From Clarireedia homoeocarpa (lineage: Eukaryota; Ascomycota; Leotiomycetes; Helotiales; Rutstroemiaceae), in NCBI GenBank assembly GCA_001465935.1, contig LNKV01000020.1, positions 875,252-939,251 of the forward strand: a stretch of DNA of 64,000 nucleotides. Direction: 5' to 3'. The notes beneath the pieces are model-generated. The model did not search any database, was not told where the DNA came from, and saw nothing but the letters and a program-made list of their open reading frames with translations. Shown here piece after piece: positions 20,401-31,380 of the stretch (positions within the stretch are counted from its first letter, which is position 1; every line of letters starts with the position of its first letter). The position numbers were made by a program, and so were the translations under genes.

Positions 20401-22717
20401 GCTGGGATATCGCTTTCGAGATCATTGGAAGTGTATTTATGAGGAGTGACACGAAAACATCAACGACGAGATCTGCAAAATTGGTCCGATCTTCGTTTAA
20501 CTCACTGCAACTCATTTGTTCGGACTTCCTTTCGTCGTTGCCAAACTCTTGCTTTCTGATCCTGGTCGATACTCTTTACCACTTCTGCACCCAAGATGAC
20601 GACCTAAACATCTCCTTAACGGTAAGAAATATCCCCAAGGCTGTCATCATGCATCTCTAACTATTACAGACTGTAACTTTCTTCTGGGTGCTCTCTGATT
20701 TCATTTCCAGTAGAACTAGTTCTTTCTCCCTAAGTCCTGATCTCATCGAGGGTGCAAATGAGGAGGCCCTCATTGAAAAGGCTTCCGGTGATGACCGTGC
20801 GGTGTCAGATGCTGCGTTGTGGATGTTCCTTCTTTTACGATTAACAGCCGTCACTGCCGATGAGCGACTTGAACTGAGAAATAGTAAGACAAATTTCATT
20901 TTAAATTGTCGCGAGCTTTTACTAAAATTTTCACAGGTGCGATTCAGACCTTGTTGAGAATCTTCGATGCCTATGGAGATCAACTAAGTGCTGTGGCATG
21001 GTCAATGTGTCTGAAGTCCGTAATCTTCAAGCTGCTATCTTCAATTGAATCTCATCTACATTCTACGACGGACCCCGAATGTGAAATGTCGGATAAGGAT
21101 AAGGTTGGATGGAATGAAACTACAGTCGTGATCTTGAGCGGCATAACCAAGCTCTTGGCGGACTATCTAGATGTCCTGACTAGTCATTCCACGTTCGAGA
21201 GTTCCTGGGAGATACTCCTTGGTCATTTCAAGGCAATGTTGGCATTCCGCATCCTCGAAGTCAACACCGCTGTTTTCAACGCTCTATGCCAGATTCTGTC
21301 CAGAGGCAATACCAAAGAAGGATCTCAAACGAACTTCAGCCGGGATTCTATCAACCAAGCGTGGGGTCTCTGGGCCGACTGTCTACCTTCAGTCGATGTG
21401 CCCGATAAGCGTGGGGATAACCAGGATTATCTTGTGGCATATGTATCTGCTCTTAAGGAGATATATCGGCTGGTGGAGTCGGACCTTGACGCTGCCCGAG
21501 TCCAGCGGATGCTTACTTTACTGCGAGAAGCGATACAACAAGCAAATGCATCAACATATTCTGCGGATATTGAATACTTGACGCCATTGCAGACTCAAGT
21601 TTTGGAGTCATTGAAGATGATTCGGACTGACATCAAGGATGTTCCTGCGACTTTGATTAGCCAAGTTGCAGAGTTCGTCGCATTGGCCTTCATACCTAAA
21701 GACCCTTCTTCTCCCATCCAAAGACCCACCTACGTGGCTTTATCGAAAGCTTCGATGGTGTTATCGGAAAAGCTGATACTGTCTCATTCATCAGAATCTG
21801 ATATTTATACGAGCGGTGCGGTATCGTCTTCACTAGCTGCTCTAGCCGGTCCAATCGTCATGAAATACTCCTTTCCTGTGGTCTCGAAAAGTATTTCCCC
21901 TTGGCGGCAAGCGACCATGTCCTCTCTTGCTATTGTGGATTCCATTTTGCCAATAATGGCTAAAACCACTCTGAACGAAGAAGTTGTGAAATCCATCTGG
22001 ACTTCAATAGTCAATATTGCAATTGGAATCACATCTGCCGATTGCACTATCGCAGCAGAAACAGTCGATATCAACGACGACCAAGAATTCGACGTCGCAT
22101 CATTCCTCAAACTGCACGAGCTCATCACCCCCGCGCTGGGTTCAGCTGTCATCCTAGACCGTACCCGTCGCACTTACACGGAATCACTCTTTCGTATGTC
22201 CATAATACATCCCCCACACCCAAACGAGCTACCCCAACCCAATCAAGAATTACTTGCCACATTGTACCAACCCCGAAAAGGTCGCACCGTCGACCCTCCC
22301 CCCTCGCCCCGCACAAGAATGAGCTACGTCTGCTTCGACGAACTCGTGACTCTCGTCTCTCTTCACGATAGCTCACCCGCTCGCATCAAACTCGCACAAG
22401 CTGCCGCTCCATACCTTATTCTTCGCTCCGGTCTTACGCTTCGTACGTATATAGCTGATCAGCCACTCCGAGGCCGTATGCCCCAGCCGCTGTCACAGCG
22501 GAAAGAGTTGCTGTATATTCTCAAAAAACTTGTGGAGCTGAGATGCGAAGGTGAGGCTATTCCTGATACCCCGGGGGTGGAGAGTGAAGGGAAGAAACAT
22601 TTACATAGGCTGTATCCGTTACTGGTGAAGGCTATGAGAGCGGCGGCTAGGGATCAGGAGGTGTTGGAGTGGATTGGGAAGGCGTTGGACGAGGTGGGGA
22701 TGGAATTTGGCGTGTGA
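17404..22717 (+). CDS. mon2: Endosome/Golgi trafficking scaffold Mon2
   Basis: Five exons: 17404-17481, 17558-17624, 17686-20621, 20670-20883 and 20937-22717, for 1691 residues. The N-terminus MTAQILASELGNLIQESKRK, then SLEELKGLRSTSEAQIAADL and RPNFVTPFLIACGTKN is the DCB region shared with BIG/Sec7-type Arf GEFs. GIAVVCLQRLVASRALPR and LREATSAGLDVQLKILQALP continue it. The rest is helical HEAT-like sequence with no Sec7 catalytic domain, as expected for Mon2. Mon2 scaffolds Dop1 and Neo1 in trans-Golgi/endosome retrieval. Total length matches the family (about 1600-1700 residues). The final 120 residues (QPLSQRKELLYILKKLVELR to the end) are the conserved C-terminal tail. Confidence 0.93.
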
Positions 22718-23301
22718 GTCGTTTGGTTTATGTAGGCATTAAGGTTTTGGAGGATGTGGAAAGGAGGTGCTAAGAATGTCTATTGAGGAGTGGAAGGAAG
22801 AAGGCGTATCGATGGGAGGGGTTTCTAAATGATTTTTCACGTGGAAATTAGACTTGAATTATGCGCGATGGCTGTTACGAATTATAGACTCTTATTCAGT
22901 AACCTCACACTCCGCGTCGACCAACTTAGTAGTCTCACGTAGGATGCATTTTCACTTACTAAGTCAAATTCTTGAACGAAATACGTTTCTTTGCTGGTAA
23001 CAATGTTACTGAGTGGTGTTTCGCTGAAGAATTGGATGATGCGAGCTATACAGCTTTTTGAGTAGAAAACGCTACCACAGTGCTCAGGTAGGTAAATGGT
23101 ATCTTTTTTTTTTGTTCCATGGCTTGACCTGACCTTGTCCACCCTGACCTTCCAATCATAATAAGACAATATACAGTGACTCGCTGAAATCATGCTATCG
23201 CTCATACTAGTACAATGCTGCCCCGCACCTTGCCTCCCTTCCTTTGCCCGTCTCCCGATCGTTCTTCATTTCGTCATCTCAATGCAATGCATATATGAAT
23301 A
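22718..23301. other. Convergent intergenic region MON2 / stomatin-like gene
   Basis: About 580 bp between the two stop codons, holding both 3' UTRs. A ten-T run lies near 23106. Small minus-strand frames here show nothing gene-like. Confidence 0.6.
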
Positions 23302-24607
23302 TTACTTTTGTGTCGTGTTCTCGAATGATGCAAGCATGCTTCTCTTCATTTCTTCATTTGGGTTTTCGTGGCTGGTTTCCGAGCCCTGTGTTGATTTTTG
23401 GCCTTGCAGAACCTTAGCAGCCATGGTCTTAGCTTGGGCATCGCCAACTTTGCCATATACTGCCATGGCGCTGGCGATCATGCTACCAATATCTCCCACA
23501 TTTCCAGGCACAACAACAGCTGTGCCTTCCTTGGCAAGCTTGCCAAATGCTTCAACATATTTCTCAGCCACGGTAAGACTGACGGCTCCTTGAGCAGATT
23601 CCTCTCCGGCAGCGATGGCTTTAGCAACTGCATCAATTCCAGCAGCTGTAGCCTTCGCCTTCAAGAGAATAGCTTCTGCCTCACCACTTGCCATGTTGAT
23701 CTGCTGGCTCCTCAAAGCCTCCGATGCCAAAATGACACTTTGCTTTCGTCCTTCTGCAATGTTGATTGCGCTTTGTCTTTGACCTTCTGAATCGAGAATC
23801 TCCGCTCGTTTGCTTCGCTCGGCGGTAACCTGTCTGTGCATAGCCTCCATTACTCCGTCTGGAGTGTGAATATCTCTGATTTCATAACGCAAACAGACGA
23901 CACCCCAATCTTGCGCGGCTTCGTTGATGGCAGCTGTGATATTCGTGTTGAGGGCTGCGCGCTCCTTGAGAACTTGGTCGAGGGTGAGCTGCCCGATCTC
24001 CGAACGCATAGTGGTTTGGGCCAGCTGAGAAATGGCATATTCTGCGTCTTCAACTCCGTAACTTTCGTAAAGTTAGCACTAGCTATAGTGGAAAAATTTG
24101 AAGTATTTACCTTGCTTTGTAAGCATCAAAGACTCGTGTATATAGCACTCCGTCAAGCTCCAAAGTGACATTATCGGTGGTAATGGCGCTCTGACTTGGT
24201 ATTTCAATAGCAGATTCCTTCAAGCTCTTAACATATGCTATCCTATCTAGGAATGGCCACAGAATAGCAAGACCTGGTTCCAGAATTCTGTTGAACTTTC
24301 CCATGCGCTCCACAATCCATGCTGTCTGCTGTGGTACGAATCGTACGATAGTATTTGCTGGTAATGAAGGACGTTGAAAGTATGAGGTTGGTACACTCGA
24401 ATTGCTGATTCCCATCAAACTACTGTTTGGAGCTCTTGTCCTGGGAGAGTTGTGAAGCTGTCGTCGTTGCTGGTCATATCTTTGTGAAAGTAGTGTTTGT
24501 GCTCTAGGAAGAAGTGTCCGCGTTGAAGCTTTTGGTAAGGCAGATATAATACCTTGAGAGAGCTTTGGGGCACTCAAAGCCATACGGGAAGTTGCCCCTA
24601 AGGTCAT
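23302..24607 (-). CDS. Mitochondrial stomatin-like protein (SLP2/STOML2)
   Basis: Two exons, 24607-24111 and 24061-23302, giving 418 residues. The N-terminal 60 residues are rich in Arg/Ser/Leu and lack acidic residues, as in a mitochondrial presequence (SRMALSAPKLSQGIISALPK). The SPFH/band-7 domain runs from about 85 to 270: NTIVRFVPQQTAWIVERMGK, ILEPGLAILWPFLDRIAYV, VTLELDGVLYTRVFDAYKAS, YGVEDAEYAISQLAQTTMRS, EIGQLTLDQVLKERAALN and WGVVCLRYEIRDIHTPDGV. An Ala/Glu-rich coiled coil follows (ERSKRAEILDSEGQRQSAIN). SLP2 proteins scaffold cardiolipin-rich inner-membrane domains and support respiratory complexes and i-AAA protease. No N-terminal hairpin segment is visible, as in other SLP2 proteins. 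Transcribed divergently from the zinc-finger gene. Confidence 0.93.
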
Positions 24608-24926
24608 TGTTACAGATTTTACTTAAATCTCTGTGTGAAGATACAGATTGCCATCAGCAGAATGATCTTGACAAAGCCGCCGCACCGAATTAGAGCTAGA
24701 TTCGCGGAAAAACTCGCCGCTAGCGTGCGGGCGGCTCGGAGAGTTTCAATGCAGGCTCCGTTTGAACCGTAGAAGCCTATCATATCAATAAATCATTTTG
24801 TAATTGCTTCAATCCAAGTGTTCACCTTCAACAGCTTCTCACCGAGCTACAAAGACATTTTCTATCATACAGTCTGTCAATCTGTTACACTGATCCTCAT
24901 TGTTGGACTCTGGGAGGTATCAAAAA
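24608..24926. promoter_or_regulatory. Bidirectional promoter region, SLP2-like / U1-type zinc finger
   Basis: The 319 bp between opposed start codons must hold both promoters. It includes a GC-rich patch (CGCGGAAAAACTCGCCGCTA near 24706) and AT-rich flanks. No factor site is claimed. Confidence 0.6.
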
Positions 24927-25842
24927 ATGTCGGAGTACTGGAAATCAACGGTAAGCAGCAAAGACTACTTTGAATGAGAAATGCTAACATGTTCAATAGC
25001 CTAGTTATTGGTGCAAGCACTGCAAAACCTACGTTCGTGATACGAAGCTCGAGAAGGCGAACCATGAAGCGACACCGCGACATCAAGGAAACCTAAAACG
25101 CTTCTTACGGGACTTACATCGCGGTCATGAGAAAGAACAGCGAGAAAAGGACAGGGCAAAGGATGAGGTCGCTCGGTTGAACGGCTTAGTTAGTGGGAGC
25201 GGCGCGGCAGGAAGCTCATCAAGCTCTTCGCAAGCTACATACTCAGCTCCAAAGCCCCAGGCAACACCCTCACAGAGAAAGCAACAGTTGGCACAGCTGG
25301 CAGAGATGGGGGTTAGTATACCGGACGAGTTTAGGCCTGATATGGCTATGGCAGGAGAGTGGCAAGTCACATCGGAGCGAATCGTGGATGATGAGAGTGA
25401 GAAGAAACCAGATGCGCTAGCTCTTGGTGTCCGCAAACGAGAACCGGAGGACGACGATGAGGAGGCTATGGAGGCAAGGAAGAGGAGATGGGGTACAGCT
25501 ATTCGAGCATACCCGACGGAAAGGGAAGACCTTGATCTAGATGCCTTGCTGAATAATGCTACCCGAAAGGGCAAAAGTCCGGCAATGAAATCTGAAGCAG
25601 ACGCAGACGTCAAACCAGAGATTAAAACGGAGCCTGGGGCAGCCGCAAGCGATAGTGGTCAGATAGAAGATTCTAAAAACGCTGTGCAAGCACCGGTGAT
25701 CAAGAAGGAGCCATCTCTGGACGAGACACCCACATTGCCGAACGATATTCCGGCAGCTGACGTTAAACAGGAAGCAGATGAGTCAACAGCGACTGGAGTC
25801 GTCTTCAAGAAGAGGAAGACGAAGAACATTCGACAGAAATGA
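24927..25842 (+). CDS. U1-type C2H2 zinc-finger protein, WBP4-like
   Basis: Two exons, 24927-24950 and 25000-25842, for 288 residues. The tiny first exon encodes MSEYWKST; the second continues PSYWCKHCKTYVRDTKLEKA. The zinc finger is C13-x2-C16-x13-H30-x5-H36 with the matrin/U1 pattern (YWCKHCKTYV, ANHEATPRHQGNLKRFL), as in WBP4/FBP21 and related spliceosomal proteins. Downstream are a Lys/Glu coiled region (RGHEKEQREKDRAKDEVARL), a Ser-rich linker, RKRRWGTAIRAYPTEREDLD and acidic/lysine repeats resembling sumoylation motifs (VKPEIKTEP, VIKKEPS, VKQEAD). It ends in a basic tail (FKKRKTKNIRQK). I see no WW domain, so the WBP4 label rests on the finger and overall plan. Probably a nuclear pre-mRNA splicing factor. 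Confidence 0.82.
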
Positions 25843-26467
25843 AGCACTCGCGTATATCAATTACTTCACCCTCCCTTACCGGGTATACGTTCGACGAGAA
25901 CAAATGCTATTCATATGTTTTGTCTCCGAGCCCCGGTAAAACCTTATGTCCGATATGCTTTAATGTATGTTGAAACAAAGTGGGGCAATTCTGTTTGTGG
26001 GGAACCGAAAACTCTATGACGCCAGAAGTGTACATCGGCTTCCATTTAGAGTAAAAGGTTGCGCATCTCCTTCTCGGATTTCGAAAGGTACGTGGCGCAT
26101 TTCGGAGATAATCCATTTGCTCATTGTATATATCATCCAATTGGCTGAGGCTATGCATACCGTGGTACGAAAATTCAGAGAACTTGATGGATGGGAGAAC
26201 GAGAACTCGCAAGAGTTGGGAAGTCTACTGAATTCTTAAACGCCCCCTGGAGCGCATCCACAGCCTTCGCCTTTAAAGCATGATGATGTAGTATAAATCG
26301 GCAGATGTTGTTGCTGTTGTGTAGGTTTACATAAATAAGTGCTTCGCATAGTTCCAATTCTGCCTGCTTATAACTCGACATTTACAAAACCACGAATCTT
26401 AACTTTTATCATCTTCAAGTTTTAGCAGAATATCCAGATTCCAGTAACGCTTTTTACAATTTCCATC
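25843..26467. other. Intergenic region, no gene seen
   Basis: About 625 bp between two plus-strand genes. Open frames on both strands lack recognisable content; the part just before 26468 is the likely promoter and leader of the oxidoreductase gene. Confidence 0.55.
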
Positions 26468-27626
26468 ATGAAGGAAGCAATTGTGGGCACTGACCTGAAA
26501 GTCACAATTCGAGATGTTCCAATTCCAAAGCCTGCTGCTAGCCAGGTCTTGATCAAAGTTGTGTACTCAGGTTCTAACCCGAAGGATTGGAAAGTTCCGG
26601 TGTGGATGAATAACGCCCATAACTCTGGTGATGATATTGCTGGAATTGTTGAAAAGGTTGGAGATGATGTGTATGAATTCAAAAAAGGAGACCGGGTGGC
26701 CGCATTCCATGAGATGCGGACACCTCATGGAAGCTTTGCTGAATATGCCATTGCTCCAGCCTCTACCACTTTCCACATCCCTAAGACGACAACATTCGAA
26801 GAGGTTAGTAGCACCACGTAAGTTGCGTTCAAAATACTGATGGTTATCACAGGCTGCAACTATTCCTCTTGCTGCGATGACTGCCGCAGTCGGACTTTAC
26901 ATGAGACTTGGTCTTCCCGTACCCTGGGTTGCTACCAAAGACCCAACACCTTTGATTGTTTATGGCGCTTCATCAGCAGTTGTATGTAATCCCTCGTACA
27001 GCCTAGTTAAACATCCTTTACTAATGAACGATCAGGGTTCCTTTGCGATCAAACTCGCCCAAGCTTCAAACATTCATCCTATTATTGCTGTCGCCGGTCG
27101 TGGAAAAGCTTACGTCAAGAAGCTTATTAACAAAGAAAAAGGGGACGCCGTTATTGACTATCGTATAGGTGATGATGCTGTTGTCGAGGGTATCAAAGAC
27201 GCATTGAAGCTGACAGGCGCGAGTGAGGTTCAATATGCTTTTGATGCCGTGAGCGAGCACAACTCCTACCAGAACATCTGCAAAGTGCTCTCAAACAATG
27301 GCAAGATCACTTTGGTTCTTCCTGGAAAGAAATACGAAGAAATCCCTCCTTCCATCACACAGAGCCTAACTCTAGTGGGCGATGTGCACTCGGACGTGGC
27401 TCCGGGTTCGGAAAAGTTAAAAGCTGGAATCAAACTCGGAGGGAAAGAGTTCGGCTATGTATTCTTCCGCCTGTTCTCGAAAGGTCTAAAAGAGGGATGG
27501 TTTACTGCACATCCTTATGAGGTCGTACCGGGAGGTCTGAACGGTGTCCAGACTGCACTTGATAACCTGAAGAACGGAGTCAATAGTGCCACGAAGTATA
27601 TCTTCAAGATCGAGGATACTAAGTAG
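26468..27626 (+). CDS. Zinc-free MDR oxidoreductase (quinone/enoyl reductase type)
   Basis: Three exons: 26468-26803, 26853-26981 and 27036-27626, for 351 residues. The GroES-like N-terminal domain reads MKEAIVGTDLKVTIRDVPIP, VLIKVVYSGSNPKDWKVP, GDDIAGIVEKVGDDV and FKKGDRVAAF. The NAD(P)-binding motif is YGASSAVGSFAIKLAQ, split by the second intron. The position normally held by the catalytic zinc Cys is SGSNPKDWK, and the structural zinc cysteines are absent, so this is the zinc-free branch (quinone oxidoreductases, trans-enoyl reductases). Substrate cannot be told. There are no polyketide, peptide or P450 genes nearby, so a secondary-metabolite role is not supported. Confidence 0.88.
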
Positions 27627-27961
27627 AAAAATGGATGGTTGGAAAAGACATTGAAATATATAGCTGCTAGACTTTGATAACGTCGGATCTAATTTAAGTT
27701 AATTGACTTTGTTATTAATTAGTTAGTTGTTAAGTTAACGCAGTCCCTAATACTCGTTTCCGACCCCATGGTAACCTCGGATAAAAGTAAGTCCTTGAGT
27801 TACTCAGATGGTGCGGTTTCTGGCGGACCCGTTTTACAAGACGCTAATTCAATGTCGCATCCAAACGCGTTTCCTAGCTCTAGATAATTGTACCTGTTGA
27901 CTGATCCTGGAAAATTATCGACCATGAAATATTGTGATTGTCCATGACTTAGGTGACAGCT
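27627..27961. promoter_or_regulatory. AT-rich region upstream of HIR1
   Basis: 335 bp between the oxidoreductase stop and the HIR1 start. It has a TAAT/TTAG-rich core near 27690-27740 (GTTATTAATTAGTTAGTTG) and must hold the HIR1 promoter. No site is named. Confidence 0.5.
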
Positions 27962-30900
27962 ATGAAATTCATTAAGCCAGCCTGGCTGTCTCATAGCGGC
28001 AAGTGCATATCTTCTTTTCTTTAACTTCAATCACTTACATTACTTGATTGATTTGATGTTGCACTTGGCTAATTCTTGCGCCCAATGCGCTTCAACGTTT
28101 AGGAGAGCAAAAGGACCACGAAGTTTACAGCCTGCATGTATCGCCCGATGGAAAAAGGTTGGCCACAGCCGCAGGAGGTAAGGAAGGAGAATTTGATCTT
28201 GGAGCGATGGGACAGGTGCTGAAATACAAGAACAGATGGCCATGTTAGGATCTGGTCGACAGAGGCCATCCTCGAGGCAGGAGACCGCGTTTCGTCGAAG
28301 CCAAAGCAATTGTGTCATATGAGCTACCACTCTGGGACGATACATACTGTTCGTTTTTCTCCAAATGGAAGATGGCTTGCATCGGGTGCGGATGACAAGA
28401 TTATTTGTATTTATCAATTGGACACACAACCAGCAGCGCATTCGGTATCTTTCGGTATGAATCACTCCAAATCTTGCCAATTAGCAGACCCGAAATACTG
28501 ATCACTATTCTTAGGTACCAACGAACCTCCTCCTGTGGAAAATTGGAAGATAGTGAAGCGTCTGATTGGGCACGATAGCGATGTACAGGACCTTGGCTGG
28601 TCTTACGATTCCTCGATTATGGTATCTGTTGGATTGGATTCGAAAGTGGTTGTATGGTCGGGGCACACATTCGAGAAGCTCAAAACACTATCCGTACATC
28701 AAAGTCATGTCAAGGGCATATCGTTCGACCCCGCCAACAAATATTTTGCGACTGCTAGCGATGACCGCACTATTAAACTTTTCCGGTTTACTTCGCCTTC
28801 ACCTACAGCTACTGCATACGAATGCATGAACAACTTTACACTTGAGCATACTATATCGGCTCCGTTTGAATCCTCGCCTCTGACGACGTATTTCCGAAGA
28901 TGCTCTTGGTCCCCGGATGGTAACCACATAGCGGCCGCAAATGCTGTCAATGGACCTGTAAGCTCTGTTGCCATCATCAATAGGGGTCTGTGGGACAGCG
29001 AGATAAATCTCATCGGTCACGAGGGGCCTGTAGAAGTGTGTACCTTCTCGCCCCGTTTGTTCAGCAAGAGCGAGATTAGCGCTGAAACCACGGACCAAAA
29101 TGGCTATAGCACACAGCCCCTGGTTACAGTCATCGCATGTGCTGGCCAGGATAAGAGTCTTAGTATCTGGAATACTAGTAGTTCTCGGCCGCTTCTAATC
29201 TGCCAACAATTGACCTCGAAATCGATATCTGATCTGGCCTGGTCCCCTGATGGACTTTCGCTATTCGTTGCGAGCTTGGATGGAACGATTATTGCCGCAC
29301 AATTCCTGAAGGGTGAACTAGGCTTTATTGCTCCTTGGTCAGAGAATGAAAAAGCATTGGCCAAATTCGGTGCCTCCCGAAAAGGTGTTGGCGTTATAGA
29401 AGATGTGGCTTCTCAGCACCTAGAGGAAATAAGCAAGGCTGATGAGCGTCAAAAGACCGAGGGCAAAATGAGTGCGCTAATGGGCGATTCTGGTGGAGCC
29501 GTGATTCTGAATGGTAACTCTTCCTCGACGCCCATGACTGGAGTAATAAGTACAACCCCTGCCACAAATGGCAAGTCAGCACAACAGCCCGAGCCCGAGG
29601 CACCAGCCCCTGCTGCGGATCCAAATGCTGAAAGGTTGGAAGCGATGAAGCAAAGAGTTACAATCACCAAAGAGGGCAAAAAGCGTGTTGCGCCATTGCT
29701 AGTATCTTCGTCAAGTACGGGATTGTCATCCCTTCCTCAAACGCAGCTCATGGCAGCAAGTTCTAGTAACACGCAAAATGACGCTCCGGTATCAGTACTA
29801 GATCTTTCTAAGCCTTATGATGGACTTCCAAGAGGAGGTCTTGCGGCTATGCTATTGGGAAACAAGCGAAAGGCCATTGCGATAGAAGGCGATGAAGAAG
29901 AAGACTACTCAAATAAGAGGACTGCGCCCGGTGTTGGCCCAGTTCCTATTGTCATCAATGGTGTGAATGGTGTTGAGCCTGCGATACCTATACCTCCTGC
30001 AAATGGAGTTGTCCCAACACCCGAATTCCTCAGGCCAGCGGTCATAAACCCATCAATGTCAGTCAGTCAAGTAAGATTGGCGGTGCCCAAAATTAGGACG
30101 CATATTCTTAGGTCTCTTGACCGTGGTAGCCTACCTTCAGCAGAGAATGGTAATAGCGCTGGGGGACCGGATGAAAACGTGAGAGTTTCCGAGGATGTTA
30201 TCTTCGAAGCTCGTAATCCTACAGTGGCCTCAGTCCAAGTTAGAGACCCATCTCGAATTAGTGCTACCAAGCGAGGTATAATCCTGTGGCAAGATTTTCT
30301 CCCAAGAGCAGTCATCTTAGTAACTGGCAACAAAAACTTTTGGGCAGCTGCATGCGAAGACGGAAGCATATATACATGGACACCTGCGGGTCGAAGAATC
30401 TTCAATCCTTTAGTAATTGAATCTCAACCTGTGATCATTGAATGCCGAGGATGGTGGTTACTTTGCATAACGGCTGTGGGGATGTGCCATGTATGGAACC
30501 TCAAAACGCTCGCCTCGCCGCACCCACCTGTATCTATGGCACCGATCCTTGAAATTGCTATGCATTCCTTGGGTACGCATACTACAAGTGCTCCTGGGGT
30601 AACCTCCGCTCATCTTAACTCTACGGGGCACGTTATTGTTACTCTGAGCAATGGCGATGGTTACATGTACTCCCCAAATATGTTTGTATGGCAACGATTG
30701 TCTGAAGCATGGTGGGCCGTCGGCAGTCAATATTGGAACTCCAACGATTCGTCTATCAGCAACCTTCAATCGACGGGCGTTGGTCCAGAAAGTCGGAAGA
30801 GTGGAGAGATCAACAGCTCCAACCTATCTGCGGGCATTATTCCTCATTTGGAGCGACACACCACCGCCGAAGTACTTCTCAAAGGACGAGCCTATCATCT

Positions 30901-31380
30901 TCAACGACTCATCAAGACATTACTTTCCAAAGATGGCTTTGAGAACTTCGAGTCAGGCGTTAGCATTGCGCATCTGGAAAATAGAGTCGCTGCTGCGTTG
31001 CAACTTCGCGCCAAGGATGACTTCAGACTTTACTTATTCATGTATGCGAAGCGTCTCGGAGCCGAAGGGCTGAAAAATAAGATTGAGGAATTACTACGAA
31101 GTATTATGGGGGGTGTCCTACAGGGAAATAACGATTTCTCCGAAAAGGGCGAGGGCTGGATGAGTGAAGATGATCAGCTTTGCGGCTGGGATCGCAAAGA
31201 ACTCTTGAAAGGAGTTGTACTAATATTGGGTAAGATATTTTCCTTTCCCGCCCCCCTCCCTTTCCATAACAATCATACCAGCAGCAGAAGCTAACACTAC
31301 CTCTAGGCAAATTCCGTGATTCGCAAAGATTGACGGTTCAATATGCAAGGGCACTTGATATGGTTGATGATGATAACTGA
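27962..31380 (+). CDS. hir1: Histone chaperone subunit Hir1/HIRA
   Basis: Five exons: 27962-27998, 28103-28177, 28236-28454, 28515-31229 and 31307-31380, for 1039 residues. The start MKFIKPAWLSHSGEQKDHEV and WD-repeat blocks (EVYSLHVSPDGKRLATAAG, GHVRIWSTEAILEAGD, HTVRFSPNGRWLASGADDK, VKRLIGHDSDVQDLGWSYD, RTIKLFRFTSP, SISDLAWSPDGLSLFVASLD) form the N-terminal seven-bladed propeller. A linker with YDGLPRGGLAAMLLGNKRKA is in the position of the B-domain. The C-terminal Hira domain includes FWAAACEDGSIYTWTPAGRR and WWLLCITAVGMCHVWNLKTL. Hir1 acts with Hir2/Hir3 and Asf1 to deposit H3-H4 outside replication and repress histone genes. The first intron (27999-28102) starts with GC, not GT: only GCAAGT after AGCG keeps the conserved N-terminus in frame. 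Confidence 0.93.

Noticed and set aside
26468..31380. Secondary-metabolite cluster around the MDR oxidoreductase
   Set aside because: Neighbours are HIR1 and a splicing-type zinc-finger gene; no polyketide, peptide, terpene or P450 gene is present.
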